Positions 33,707 to 41,734 of a DNA stretch of 52,393 bases are shown here, in pieces. The stretch covers positions 1 through 52,393 of the forward strand of contig JBNMLH010000021.1 of the NCBI GenBank assembly GCA_050875145.1. Reading direction: 5' to 3'. The translations under genes and the position numbers were made by a program. Source of the stretch: CAG-411 sp050875145. GTDB lineage: Bacteria; Bacillota; Clostridia; Lachnospirales; Lachnospiraceae. Numbering within the stretch: position 1 is the stretch's first letter; each line of letters starts with the position of its first letter. The notes beneath the pieces are model-generated. The model made no database searches. It worked only from the letters and a program-made list of their open reading frames with translations, and was not told the origin of the DNA.

Positions 33707-35335
33707 ATGATACAAGCAAGTAACATAACTTTACGTCTTGGTAAAAAAGCATTATTTGAGGACGTAAACATTAAATTTACAGAAGGAAATTGTTATGGTT
33801 TGATTGGTGCAAACGGTGCCGGAAAATCCACATTTTTAAAGATTTTAACCGGTGAAATTGAACCTTCTAAAGGTGAAGTAATTATTACCCCCGGACAACG
33901 ACTCTCCTTCTTAAAGCAGGACCACTTTAAATACGATGAATATAATGTATTAGATACGGTTATTATGGGAAATCAGCGTCTATATGATATTATGAAACAA
34001 AAAGATGCGATTTACGCAAAAGAAGATTTCACCGAAGAAGATGGTATTCTTGCCAGCGAACTGGAAGGTGAATTTGCAACATTAAATGGATGGGAAGCAG
34101 AATCAGATGCCGCTACATTACTGAATGGTCTTGGTATTGAAACAGAACTTCATTATACCTTGATGAAAGACTTAAATGGTGGGCAAAAAGTCAAAGTTTT
34201 ATTGGCGCAAGCATTATTTGGTAATCCAGATATTCTTTTACTGGATGAGCCTACAAACCACTTAGATTTAGATGCGATTCGTTGGTTGGAGGATTTCTTA
34301 ATTGACTTTGAAAACACCGTAATCGTTGTATCCCATGACCGTTATTTCTTAAATAAAGTTTGTACACATATTGCAGATATTGATTACGCTAAAATCCAGC
34401 TTTATGCAGGTAACTACGATTTCTGGTATGAATCAAGCCAGTTAATGATCAAGCAAATGAAAGAAGCAAACAAAAAGAAAGAAGAAAAGATTAAGGAATT
34501 ACAGGATTTTATTCAACGCTTTAGTGCAAATGCTTCAAAATCAAAACAGGCTACATCCAGAAAACGTGCCTTAGAAAAAATCGAATTGGATGATATTAAA
34601 CCATCCAGCCGTAAATACCCTTACATTGATTTCCGCCCTCAGCGTGAAATTGGAAATGAGGTACTTACTGTTGAACACCTTTCTAAGACAATTGATGGTG
34701 TAAAAGTATTGGATGATATTTCCTTTATTATAAATCGTGATGATAAAGTAGCATTTGTAGGAAGCAATACCTTGGCTGCTACTACACTTTTCAAGATTCT
34801 TGCAGGCGAAATGGAGCCAGACGAAGGTAGTTATAAATGGGGCGTTACTACAAGCAATTCTTACTTCCCTAAAGATAATACCAAAGACTTCTCCGGTAAT
34901 GAAATTATCGTAGACTGGCTGATGCAATTTTCGCCAGAAAAGGATGTTACTTATGTTCGTGGTTTCCTTGGCCGTATGTTATTCTCCGGTGAAGATGGTG
35001 TGAAAAAAGTAAATGTACTTTCCGGTGGAGAAAAAGTACGTGTTATGCTTTCTAAAATGATGATTATGGGATCTAATGTCCTTATTATGGACGAACCAAC
35101 AAACCACTTGGATATGGAGTCTATTACTGCTTTAAATAATGGATTGATGAAGTTCCCTGGTGTTGTTTTGTTTACTTCTCAAGATCACCAGTTTATTCAA
35201 ACGATTGCAAACCGAATCATGGAAATCACACCTAGTGGTCTGATTGACAAAATCACTACTTATGACGAATATCTTGATAGTGATGAATTAGCAAGAAAAA
35301 GACAAATTTTAAGTGTGCAGGATGACGAAGAATAA
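33707..35335 (+). CDS. ABC-F family ATPase (YkpA/YbiT-like) with altered second Walker A
   Basis: 542 residues, the compact YkpA/YbiT type without a long C-terminal coiled coil. NBD1 is complete: GANGAGKST (34-42), LNGGQ (156-160), LLLDEPTNHLD. NBD2 has LSGGEKVR and LIMDEPTNHLD, but its Walker A reads GSNTLAATT (352-360), with Ala358 where the phosphate-binding Lys belongs; the codon is GCT and the surrounding frame is intact. Site 2 may bind but not hydrolyse ATP normally. It is probably a translation factor of the ABC-F class. No second gene follows closely enough to be certain of an operon (the CNNM gene is 121 bases on). Confidence 0.88.
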   Translation: MIQASNITLRLGKKALFEDVNIKFTEGNCYGLIGANGAGKSTFLKILTGEIEPSKGEVIITPGQRLSFLKQDHFKYDEYNVLDTVIMGNQRLYDIMKQKDAIYAKEDFTEEDGILASELEGEFATLNGWEAESDAATLLNGLGIETELHYTLMKDLNGGQKVKVLLAQALFGNPDILLLDEPTNHLDLDAIRWLEDFLIDFENTVIVVSHDRYFLNKVCTHIADIDYAKIQLYAGNYDFWYESSQLMIKQMKEANKKKEEKIKELQDFIQRFSANASKSKQATSRKRALEKIELDDIKPSSRKYPYIDFRPQREIGNEVLTVEHLSKTIDGVKVLDDISFIINRDDKVAFVGSNTLAATTLFKILAGEMEPDEGSYKWGVTTSNSYFPKDNTKDFSGNEIIVDWLMQFSPEKDVTYVRGFLGRMLFSGEDGVKKVNVLSGGEKVRVMLSKMMIMGSNVLIMDEPTNHLDMESITALNNGLMKFPGVVLFTSQDHQFIQTIANRIMEITPSGLIDKITTYDEYLDSDELARKRQILSVQDDEE

Positions 35336-35456
35336 ATAGATATTCTAGTCTATCACTTGTTATTGACAAGAATACTATTTTTATTGTATGATGAATAGTA
35401 TATATTATTTTAATAAGGGATTTGTCCAATTCCCACATACAGAGGAGATGATTTTT

Positions 35457-36779
35457 TTGGACCCGAGTGATGTTCCACAACTAATAATTATACTGTGTTT
35501 ACTTTTAATGTCTGCTTTCTTTTCATCTGCTGAAACTGCTTTAACAACAGTTAATAAGATGAAGATAAAATCGCTTGCAGACGAAGGAAATCGTAAAGCA
35601 AAAACAGTGCAACGACTGATTGAAAATCCTTCCAAGTTACTCAGTGCAATTTTAATTGGAAACAACATTGTAAACTTAACAGCTTCTTCCCTCACAACCA
35701 CACTTATGACAAATATGTGTACTCGTGCAGGATTAAAAGAGCAAACAAGTTTGGTTATTGGTATTGGTACTGGTGTACTTACAATTTTAATTTTAATTTT
35801 TGGTGAAATCACCCCAAAAACACTAGCTACCCGATATTCCTCGTCTATTTCTCTGGCTTATGGAAATATCATTTACTTTTTAACACAGATACTCACTCCA
35901 GTCATATGTATTGTAAATAAGCTATCTCGTTGCTTTTTAATTATTTTACGCATCAATCCAGATGGTAAAACTGAATCTATGACAGAGAGTGAACTATTGA
36001 CTATTGTCGATGCCAGCCACGAAGATGGTGTTATCGAGAGTGAAGAACGTAAAATGATTACTAACGTTGTTGACTTTGGTGATTCTGTAGCTAAAGATGT
36101 TATGATTCCTCGTATTGATATGAGTTTTGTAAAAGAGGATGCTACCTATGATGAATTGGTAACTGCTTTTGATGAAGATAAATTTTCCAGACTTCCTGTG
36201 TATAGCGATACAAAGGATGATGTAATTGGAATTGTAAATCTAAAAGATGTTTTCTTCTATCAAGGAGCAAAGGAAGATTTTAAAATTCAAAAAATTATGA
36301 GAACACCTTATTTTACTTATGAATTTAAAAAAACTTCTGAATTGCTTATTGAAATGCGAAAAGAATCCATCGCACTTTCTATTGTACTTGATGAATACGG
36401 CGCTACTGCTGGTCTGATTACACTAGAAGATTTGCTTGAGGAAATCGTTGGTGAAATCAGGGATGAGTATGATGAAAACGAAGAAGATGTCATTCAAAAA
36501 ATCAGTGATATAGAATACATTGCCAATGGAACAGCTAAATTAGATGAAATCAACGAAACCATTGGTCTTGATTTAGAGTCCGATGATTATGATTCCATTG
36601 CAGGTCATATCATCAGTCTGCTGGATCATCTTCCACAAGAAGGTGAAACGGTAGTAGAACATTATGTGGAATACAAAGTAGTTTCCGTAGAGAAAAATAG
36701 AATTGAAAAGGTCCATATTCTGCTTCTTCCAGTTCCTGAGAATAAAGAAGATGCTACAGAAGAAATGGAATCTGCATAA
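35457..36779 (+). CDS. CNNM/CorC-HlyC family transporter with CBS pair
   Basis: About 440 residues. A DUF21 membrane domain (~1-180) has the family signature intact (MSAFFSSAETAL, LIGNNIVN, FGEITPKTLA). A CBS pair (~200-320, VMIPRIDMSFV, IVLDEYGATAGLITLEDLLEEIVGEI) and the CorC/HlyC domain (~345-425) follow. It is a likely Mg2+/Co2+ exporter. The start is uncertain: a TTG at 35457 lies nine bases after GAGGAG, the ATG at 35448 touches that site, and the frame reaches 35388. Compare with the degenerate paralogue at 2974-4314. Confidence 0.9.
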   Translation: MDPSDVPQLIIILCLLLMSAFFSSAETALTTVNKMKIKSLADEGNRKAKTVQRLIENPSKLLSAILIGNNIVNLTASSLTTTLMTNMCTRAGLKEQTSLVIGIGTGVLTILILIFGEITPKTLATRYSSSISLAYGNIIYFLTQILTPVICIVNKLSRCFLIILRINPDGKTESMTESELLTIVDASHEDGVIESEERKMITNVVDFGDSVAKDVMIPRIDMSFVKEDATYDELVTAFDEDKFSRLPVYSDTKDDVIGIVNLKDVFFYQGAKEDFKIQKIMRTPYFTYEFKKTSELLIEMRKESIALSIVLDEYGATAGLITLEDLLEEIVGEIRDEYDENEEDVIQKISDIEYIANGTAKLDEINETIGLDLESDDYDSIAGHIISLLDHLPQEGETVVEHYVEYKVVSVEKNRIEKVHILLLPVPENKEDATEEMESA

Positions 36780-36782
36780 CAA

Positions 36783-36810
36783 AGAGACACCGTAACTATA
36801 CGGTGTCTCT
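36783..36810 (+). terminator. Terminator hairpin after the CNNM gene
   Basis: Twelve-base perfect arms AGAGACACCGTA / TACGGTGTCTCT around ACTA, two bases past the stop; the T run (TATATTTG) is weak. Confidence 0.7.
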
Positions 36811-36868
36811 TATATTTGTCAATGATATTCGCAATCCGATTCGCTACTTGCTCATATAAAAGTGGCAC
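36794..36868 (-). pseudogene. Possible 5' fragment of a GntR-type regulator
   Basis: From GTG at 36868 the frame reads VPLLYEQVANRIANIIDKYK, strikingly like the first helix of GntR-family winged-helix regulators (PLYEQIanqI...I). It then runs into the terminator at 36783-36810 with no HTH continuation. Too short to be sure. Confidence 0.25.
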
Positions 36869-36897
36869 TGCGTGCCTTATGAAGTGGGCTTGAACCT

Positions 36898-37329
36898 TTA
36901 CAAATATACCAATAAATCGTTCATAAAATCTTGCTCTAGACGAATTAACTTTTGGGTAAGATTTCTGCTTTCCTTATCTGCCTCTTTATATTCATTCAAA
37001 TATCGGCTCAATGCCTTTATTCCCATATTGCAGCCATCTACCATAATATTTGCTATTTTCTTTTCGTCATCATTTATCATCATTTTTATTTCGGTACTTA
37101 TCCAGGAAAATGCCTTTGCCATAGGACTTGGATCTTTCTCTGTTTCTCCCGCCTTATCCAGTATTTTATGACATTCATCACCAATCTGTATATGTTCTTT
37201 ATTATACTGTTCTATTATTTTTTTTAATTCCCTGTTTTTCACATATGCCTGTACTTGCTCCATGCTGTTTGTTGCTGATTTACAACCAGCATTGCATTCT
37301 TTTAAAAGTTCCAATGTGTCCTTTGACAT
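36898..37329 (-). CDS. Helical-bundle (ferritin-like, DUF2383-type) protein
   Basis: 143 residues from MSKDTLELLKECNAGCKSATNSMEQV. It appears all-helical, with four helices of 25-30 residues. The first helices (LLKECNAGCKSATNSMEQVQAYV and LKKIIEQYNKEHIQIGDECHKIL) suggest a ferritin-like bundle of the DUF2383 type. Glu/His spacing (EH, DECH) would fit a metal site, but I cannot confirm one. AGGAGG-like purines precede the ATG at 37329; the frame reaches 37356. It stands as a single gene. Confidence 0.6.
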   Translation of the reverse strand: MSKDTLELLKECNAGCKSATNSMEQVQAYVKNRELKKIIEQYNKEHIQIGDECHKILDKAGETEKDPSPMAKAFSWISTEIKMMINDDEKKIANIMVDGCNMGIKALSRYLNEYKEADKESRNLTQKLIRLEQDFMNDLLVYL

Positions 37330-37434
37330 TTTAAATCTCCTCCTATTTTTTATCAAGTAACAGAGTTATCTGTAATCCAAAATTAAAACAATATTATTAT
37401 GGAACTTTTTTTTAATTTTATGCATATACAACAA

Positions 37435-37459
37435 ACAGTCGGGCTTAATGCCCGACTGT
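37435..37459 (-). terminator. Terminator downstream of pyrE and the small membrane protein
   Basis: ACAGTCGGGC-TTAAT-GCCCGACTGT, ten-base perfect arms, followed on the minus strand by TTTGTTGT. Confidence 0.65.
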
Positions 37460-37529
37460 CACTATAATATTATCCTTTGTAATAAACATTTGCTGCCTCT
37501 ATCACTACCATCTTTTTAAAGCGCAACAC

Positions 37530-37682
37530 TTAAAAGGTTAAGTCATTTCTTCTTTTTATGAGCTTCGCGCCATTTACGATAGTAGCAACCCCCGCTGCAA
37601 TTCCAAACACAATAACTAAAATACCCATTACAATATTTCCAACTCCGATGGACTTCATGGAACGATATACATTTTCTTCCAT
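37530..37682 (-). CDS. Small (50-residue) single-span membrane protein downstream of pyrE
   Basis: The reading frame starts MEENVYRSMKSIGVGN, has one hydrophobic helix (residues ~13-36, rich in G/I/V/A) and ends KLIKRRNDLTF. AAGGAG lies nine bases before the ATG. The basic segment after the helix predicts a cytoplasmic C-terminus. It lies 44 bases after pyrE and before a terminator, so it is probably co-transcribed. The function is unknown. Good translation signals and composition make it a real gene. Confidence 0.65.
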   Translation of the reverse strand: MEENVYRSMKSIGVGNIVMGILVIVFGIAAGVATIVNGAKLIKRRNDLTF

Positions 37683-37726
37683 ATTACATTTCTCCTTTTC
37701 CTATGAAAATAGTCCGATTTCTAATC

Positions 37727-38404
37727 CTATTCTTTTGCACCATACTGTTCATAATATGCATCGATTGCTTTCTTTATTTCATCTGTAATCACAATCTTTC
37801 CATTACATGGTTTATTATATAATACTTCTACCACATCATCCATACTTACAATCGCATTGGCATCAAAACCATATTTTTCTTTGATCTCTTTTAATGCACT
37901 CTTTTCGCCTTTTCCTTTTTCCATACGATTTAAAGATACCATAAGCCCTTTAATTGTAACATCTCCCTGTTCCATAATAATTGGAAATGTTTCTTCGATT
38001 GACTTACCGGATGTAGTTACATCTTCAATAATTACTACTCTATCGCCATCCTTAATTGGGCTACCTAAAAGGATACCTGCATCTCCATGATCCTTAATCT
38101 CTTTTCTATTGGAGCAATAACGAATCTCTTTTCCATACAAACGATGAAATGCCATTGTAGTTGCTACACTAAGTGGAATTCCCTTGTAAGCTGGTCCAAA
38201 CAATACATCAAAATCTGTTCCGTAATTGTCGTGAATAGCCTTCGCATAATATTCACCAAGTTTCTCTAACTGTGCGCCTGTCACATATAAACCTGCATTC
38301 ATAAAAAATGGAGACTTTCTTCCACTCTTCAACGTAAATTCGCCAAAACGTAACACATTACAATCCACCATAAATTCAATAAATTCTCTCTTATAACTTT
38401 CCAT
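37727..38404 (-). CDS. pyrE: Orotate phosphoribosyltransferase
   Basis: 225 residues. It converts orotate and PRPP to OMP in pyrimidine synthesis. The PRPP-binding motif is VVIIEDVTTSGKS (~122-134), with GPAYKGIPL and KSPFFMNAG upstream, typical of the longer clostridial form. AGGAGG precedes the ATG. No other pyr genes adjoin; carAB is 18 kb away. It has its own promoter at 38514-38542. Confidence 0.96.
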   Translation of the reverse strand: MESYKREFIEFMVDCNVLRFGEFTLKSGRKSPFFMNAGLYVTGAQLEKLGEYYAKAIHDNYGTDFDVLFGPAYKGIPLSVATTMAFHRLYGKEIRYCSNRKEIKDHGDAGILLGSPIKDGDRVVIIEDVTTSGKSIEETFPIIMEQGDVTIKGLMVSLNRMEKGKGEKSALKEIKEKYGFDANAIVSMDDVVEVLYNKPCNGKIVITDEIKKAIDAYYEQYGAKE

Positions 38405-38513
38405 TTTTCTTATATCCTCCTGTTTTGAACTTTTATTAAAAATGTGTAGTTTAATGAAACATTTTCATCGGACCACAGTTTTTCAAAGCTTTTTCGCATA
38501 ATGTTCTTTTTTA

Positions 38514-38542
38514 ATTTTAGCATATATTCAATGGATTTTCAA
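38514..38542 (-). promoter_or_regulatory. Candidate promoter of pyrE
   Basis: Minus strand TTGAAA (38542-38537), 17 bases, TAAAAT (38519-38514), ~110 bases before the ATG. No PyrR or attenuator hairpin was obvious in the leader. Confidence 0.55.
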
Positions 38543-38550
38543 TTAATAAT

Positions 38551-38586
38551 AAAAGGATGCTGTGCAATCTTGCTACAACATCCTCT
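38551..38586 (-). terminator. Terminator of the AGCS symporter gene
   Basis: AGGATG...CATCCT with an inner GCAA/TTGC pairing; on the minus strand followed by TTTTATT. Confidence 0.7.
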
Positions 38587-38603
38587 TTCATTTCTTATTC
38601 TAT

Positions 38604-40022
38604 TTACTCTTCGATTTCTCCTCGGTCCAAACGTGCAAAATAACTCTTTGTTTCTTTCACAATTACACCACTAAGTGCCAAAATAGCTATTAAGTTTGGC
38701 AATGCCATCAAAGCATTAAAAATATCGGCAATGGTCCATACGGCAGATACGGTCAAAAATGGTCCAATAAATACCGCAACAATATACAACCAACGATAGG
38801 TCTTTAATACAGATTGTTTTCCTGAAACTAGATATTCTAAACATCTTTCAGAATAATAATCCCAACCAAGAATGGTTGTAAATGCAAAAAACACAAGACA
38901 TGCCATCAGGATAAAACTGCATACATCTTCACTAAAGGGAAGCCCTTTTTGGAACGCATAAGTAGTTACTGCAACTCCTTCCAATCCCTTTACCTGATAT
39001 GCCCCGGTTAATACAATAGAAAGCCCTGTCATCGTACAAATAACAACAGTATCTACAAAAGTACCTGTCATAGATACCAACCCCTGACGAACAGGTTCTT
39101 TTGTCTGTGCGGCTGCCGCTGCAATCGGTGCACTACCCAGTCCTGCCTCATTGGAAAAGATACCTCTTGCAATACCTTTTTGTGCTGCAATCATGATAGC
39201 TCCTAACGCTCCTCCTGCGGCTGCACGCATTCCAAATGCACTTTGTACAATCGTAGTAACCGCTCCAGGAATTGCCTTTATATTTAAAAGAATCAACAAA
39301 ACACAGAAAAATACATAAATACCGGCCATAAATGGCACTACGAACTGTGCTACTTTAGATATACGCTTTATTCCACCAATTAAAACTAATGTTACACATA
39401 ATGTAACGAACGCTGCGGCAATTACTACGGTCCAGGAATACTTACGTCCAAAAATAGCAACGGTCCACTGATTATTTACATCAAAAAAGTTATTTACTGC
39501 AGATGTAATTCCATTTACCTGCGTTATTGTACCGATACCGAGCAGTCCAACGCCTACCCCAAAAAATGCAAATATTTTTGCAAGCCATTTCCATTTTTCT
39601 CCCATTCCTTTTTCTATGTAATAGAATGGTCCACCAAGAGCATGTCCTTCTTCATCTAATACACGATATTTAACGGCCAAAACCCCTTCTGCGTATTTCG
39701 TTGCCATTCCAAGTAAGGCTGCAATCCACATCCAGAACAACGCTCCAGGTCCACCTGCGCAAATAGCAGTGGCAACACCTACAATATTTCCGGTTCCGAT
39801 TGTAGCTGACAGTGCCGTACATAACGCAGCAAAAGAAGAAACTTCACCTTCTGCCTCCTCCTCATTTTTTACCATATATTTTAACGCTTTTGGTAGTCTT
39901 CTAATTTGCAATCCTCCTAAACGGATCGTCAAATAAATTCCCACTAACAAAATCATCGTAATCAATGGCACTCCCCACACATAACCATCAATCTTCTCAA
40001 CTAGTGCTGTAAATTGATCCAT
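38604..40022 (-). CDS. Alanine/glycine:cation symporter (AGCS family)
   Basis: 472 residues with about 11 membrane helices. The family signatures are strong: SSFAALCTALSATIGTGNIVGVATAI near 62-87, GPGALFWMWIAALLGMATKYAEG, and GIARGIFSNEAGLGSAPIAAAAA near 285-307. It imports alanine or glycine (or D-alanine) with Na+ or H+. It is 18 bases after the cyclophilin gene on the same strand, so probably co-transcribed with it. Confidence 0.93.
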   Translation of the reverse strand: MDQFTALVEKIDGYVWGVPLITMILLVGIYLTIRLGGLQIRRLPKALKYMVKNEEEAEGEVSSFAALCTALSATIGTGNIVGVATAICAGGPGALFWMWIAALLGMATKYAEGVLAVKYRVLDEEGHALGGPFYYIEKGMGEKWKWLAKIFAFFGVGVGLLGIGTITQVNGITSAVNNFFDVNNQWTVAIFGRKYSWTVVIAAAFVTLCVTLVLIGGIKRISKVAQFVVPFMAGIYVFFCVLLILLNIKAIPGAVTTIVQSAFGMRAAAGGALGAIMIAAQKGIARGIFSNEAGLGSAPIAAAAAQTKEPVRQGLVSMTGTFVDTVVICTMTGLSIVLTGAYQVKGLEGVAVTTYAFQKGLPFSEDVCSFILMACLVFFAFTTILGWDYYSERCLEYLVSGKQSVLKTYRWLYIVAVFIGPFLTVSAVWTIADIFNALMALPNLIAILALSGVIVKETKSYFARLDRGEIEE

Positions 40023-40040
40023 TGTTTCTATTCTCCTTCA

Positions 40041-40781
40041 TCATTTGTCATATTCGCTAACTTCTATGTGTGAAATCACCACATCTTCTTTTGGTTTTGC
40101 CGTATCAGTATCTGTCTGCACCTGCGCAATAGCATCCACTACATCCATGCCTTCATACACCTGTCCAAATACTGTATAACCGCCTGTTAGCCAAGGACAA
40201 CCACCATATTTTTCAAAGGCTTCTGCCTGCTTGATCGTCAAATTTCCCGCAGAACTTGTATCTGCCGTTTCAGCCTGTGTAATAAAAAACTGACTACCAT
40301 TTGTATCAGGGCCGGAATTTGCCATACAAAGAGAACCACGTATCGGAAGCAAATAATCCACAATTTCATCTTCGAATGGTTTTCCCCAGATACTTTCTCC
40401 ACCAGTACCATTTCCACTTGGATCTCCACCTTGTATCATAAACTGGTTAATTACTCGATGCATGGTCAATCCATCATAATATCCATCTTTTGCATGGGTT
40501 GTAAAATTTTCTACTGCTTTCGGTGCTTCTTTTGGAAACATTTTTATCTTCACATCACCAAAGTTTTTAAAAGAAATTATTACAATCGTATCTCCCTTTT
40601 TTGGAGCTTGCACCTGATACTCTACATCTTTTGTCTCTTCACTTTCTGCTGTTGCAGCAGCCGTATTGGTATTCTCCTTTCCATTGTCGGAAGCCTTATC
40701 TACACTTCCACATCCCTGAATGAACAACAACAAGCTTACAGCCACAATTGTCGCTATCCCTTTTTTCCACTGCTTCTTCAT
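40041..40781 (-). CDS. Cyclophilin-type peptidyl-prolyl isomerase lipoprotein
   Basis: 246 residues from ATG 40781 (a GTG one codon earlier is possible). The signal peptide ends in LLLFIQGC, a lipobox, so it is anchored outside the membrane. A Thr/Glu-rich linker (~28-60) leads to a cyclophilin domain with LTMHRVINQFMIQGGDPSGNGTGG (catalytic Arg and Gln), GSLCMANSGPDTNGSQFFI and the helix-loop VFGQVYEGMDVVD. It would assist folding of exported proteins. The catalytic residues visible appear conserved. Confidence 0.92.
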   Translation of the reverse strand: MKKQWKKGIATIVAVSLLLFIQGCGSVDKASDNGKENTNTAAATAESEETKDVEYQVQAPKKGDTIVIISFKNFGDVKIKMFPKEAPKAVENFTTHAKDGYYDGLTMHRVINQFMIQGGDPSGNGTGGESIWGKPFEDEIVDYLLPIRGSLCMANSGPDTNGSQFFITQAETADTSSAGNLTIKQAEAFEKYGGCPWLTGGYTVFGQVYEGMDVVDAIAQVQTDTDTAKPKEDVVISHIEVSEYDK

Positions 40782-40807
40782 CACTACCTGCCTTTCTATG
40801 AAACCAT

Positions 40808-41521
40808 CTATTTTGCTTTTTTCTGTTCATCGTTATTTAATGCAGATGAATTATTACGCATCTTCCAATCACGAATGCTTCTTCTCTTATCAATTGCATT
40901 ACGAACCGCCTCCATACGTTCATCCAACCTTGCACTTTCATTTGAACATGCAATCAATTCTGCATGAAGCTGCTGCGTAATTGCCGGATCCATTTCTTTT
41001 TTGTAGCTCAATCGGTGGTCTAAACTGGCCCAAAAATCCATAGCTATCGTCCTAAGCTGTATTTCCACCTTCATCATACGTTTTTGATTCTGTAAAAATA
41101 CCGGAACCTGTACAATCAAATGCAAACTACGATACCCATTGTCTTTTGGTACTTTGATATAATCCTTTTTTTCCAGTAACGTAATTCCTTCCTGTTGCAA
41201 CAAACATTCTGATACAACATAAATATCAGATATAAATGGACAGATTACCCGAATGCCAGCTATATCATTTATTTCTTTTTCAATATTTTCGAAGGAATAC
41301 GTAAGACCTCTACGCTCCATCTTTTCAGCAATACTCTCCGGCGTCTTTAATCTGGTTTTGATGGTTTCAATTGGATTGTAATCTTCCAAATAAGAGTATT
41401 GCTCATTTAACACTTTGAGTTTCGTTTCTATCTCCATAAGGGCACAACGATAATAGGTCATAAATGTAGTAGAATGTTTAATTTTATTCTCCATCTTTCT
41501 TCTTTCTGCAACTTTAACCAT
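40808..41521 (-). CDS. relQ: RelQ-type small alarmone (ppGpp) synthetase
   Basis: 237 residues. A single RelA/SpoT synthetase domain without a hydrolase domain: MERRGLTYSFENIEKEINDIAGIRVICPF, then DYIKVPKDNGYRSLHLIVQVPVF and VEIQLRTIAMDFWASLDHRLSYKK, the order seen in YjbM/RelQ. It makes (p)ppGpp or pGpp from ATP and GTP/GDP. The frame continues to 41710, but those residues are unlike the family. ATG 41521 has AAGGGA nine bases upstream, so I start there. The C-terminal ~30 residues are charged and poorly conserved. Confidence 0.9.
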   Translation of the reverse strand: MVKVAERRKMENKIKHSTTFMTYYRCALMEIETKLKVLNEQYSYLEDYNPIETIKTRLKTPESIAEKMERRGLTYSFENIEKEINDIAGIRVICPFISDIYVVSECLLQQEGITLLEKKDYIKVPKDNGYRSLHLIVQVPVFLQNQKRMMKVEIQLRTIAMDFWASLDHRLSYKKEMDPAITQQLHAELIACSNESARLDERMEAVRNAIDKRRSIRDWKMRNNSSALNNDEQKKAK

Positions 41522-41647
41522 GTTACCATATCCCTTCTTAACGTTAAACTCTGTGTTTCTAAAAATTACACTACCTTTTATTTTAACATTTCTTTCTCTA
41601 AATGAAAATATTTTTTTTACTTTTTTCAATAAGACAACCACATAGAA

Positions 41648-41687
41648 AAGAACCCAAAAAGCTTTTTCTATCACTTCTTGGGTTCTT
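41648..41687 (-). terminator. Terminator of the sulfate-assimilation operon
   Basis: AAGAACCCAA...TTGGGTTCTT (ten-base arms), on the minus strand followed by TTCTATG, 48 bases after the cysN stop. Confidence 0.7.
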
Positions 41688-41734
41688 ACTATTCTTCTTT
41701 TATGGAGCAATTAGTGAAAGCCTATCCATCTAAA

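Noticed and set aside
41522..41710. N-terminal extension of RelQ with a hydrophobic stretch
   Set aside because: It overlaps the cysN terminator and is unlike the family; a good start with AAGGGA lies at 41521.
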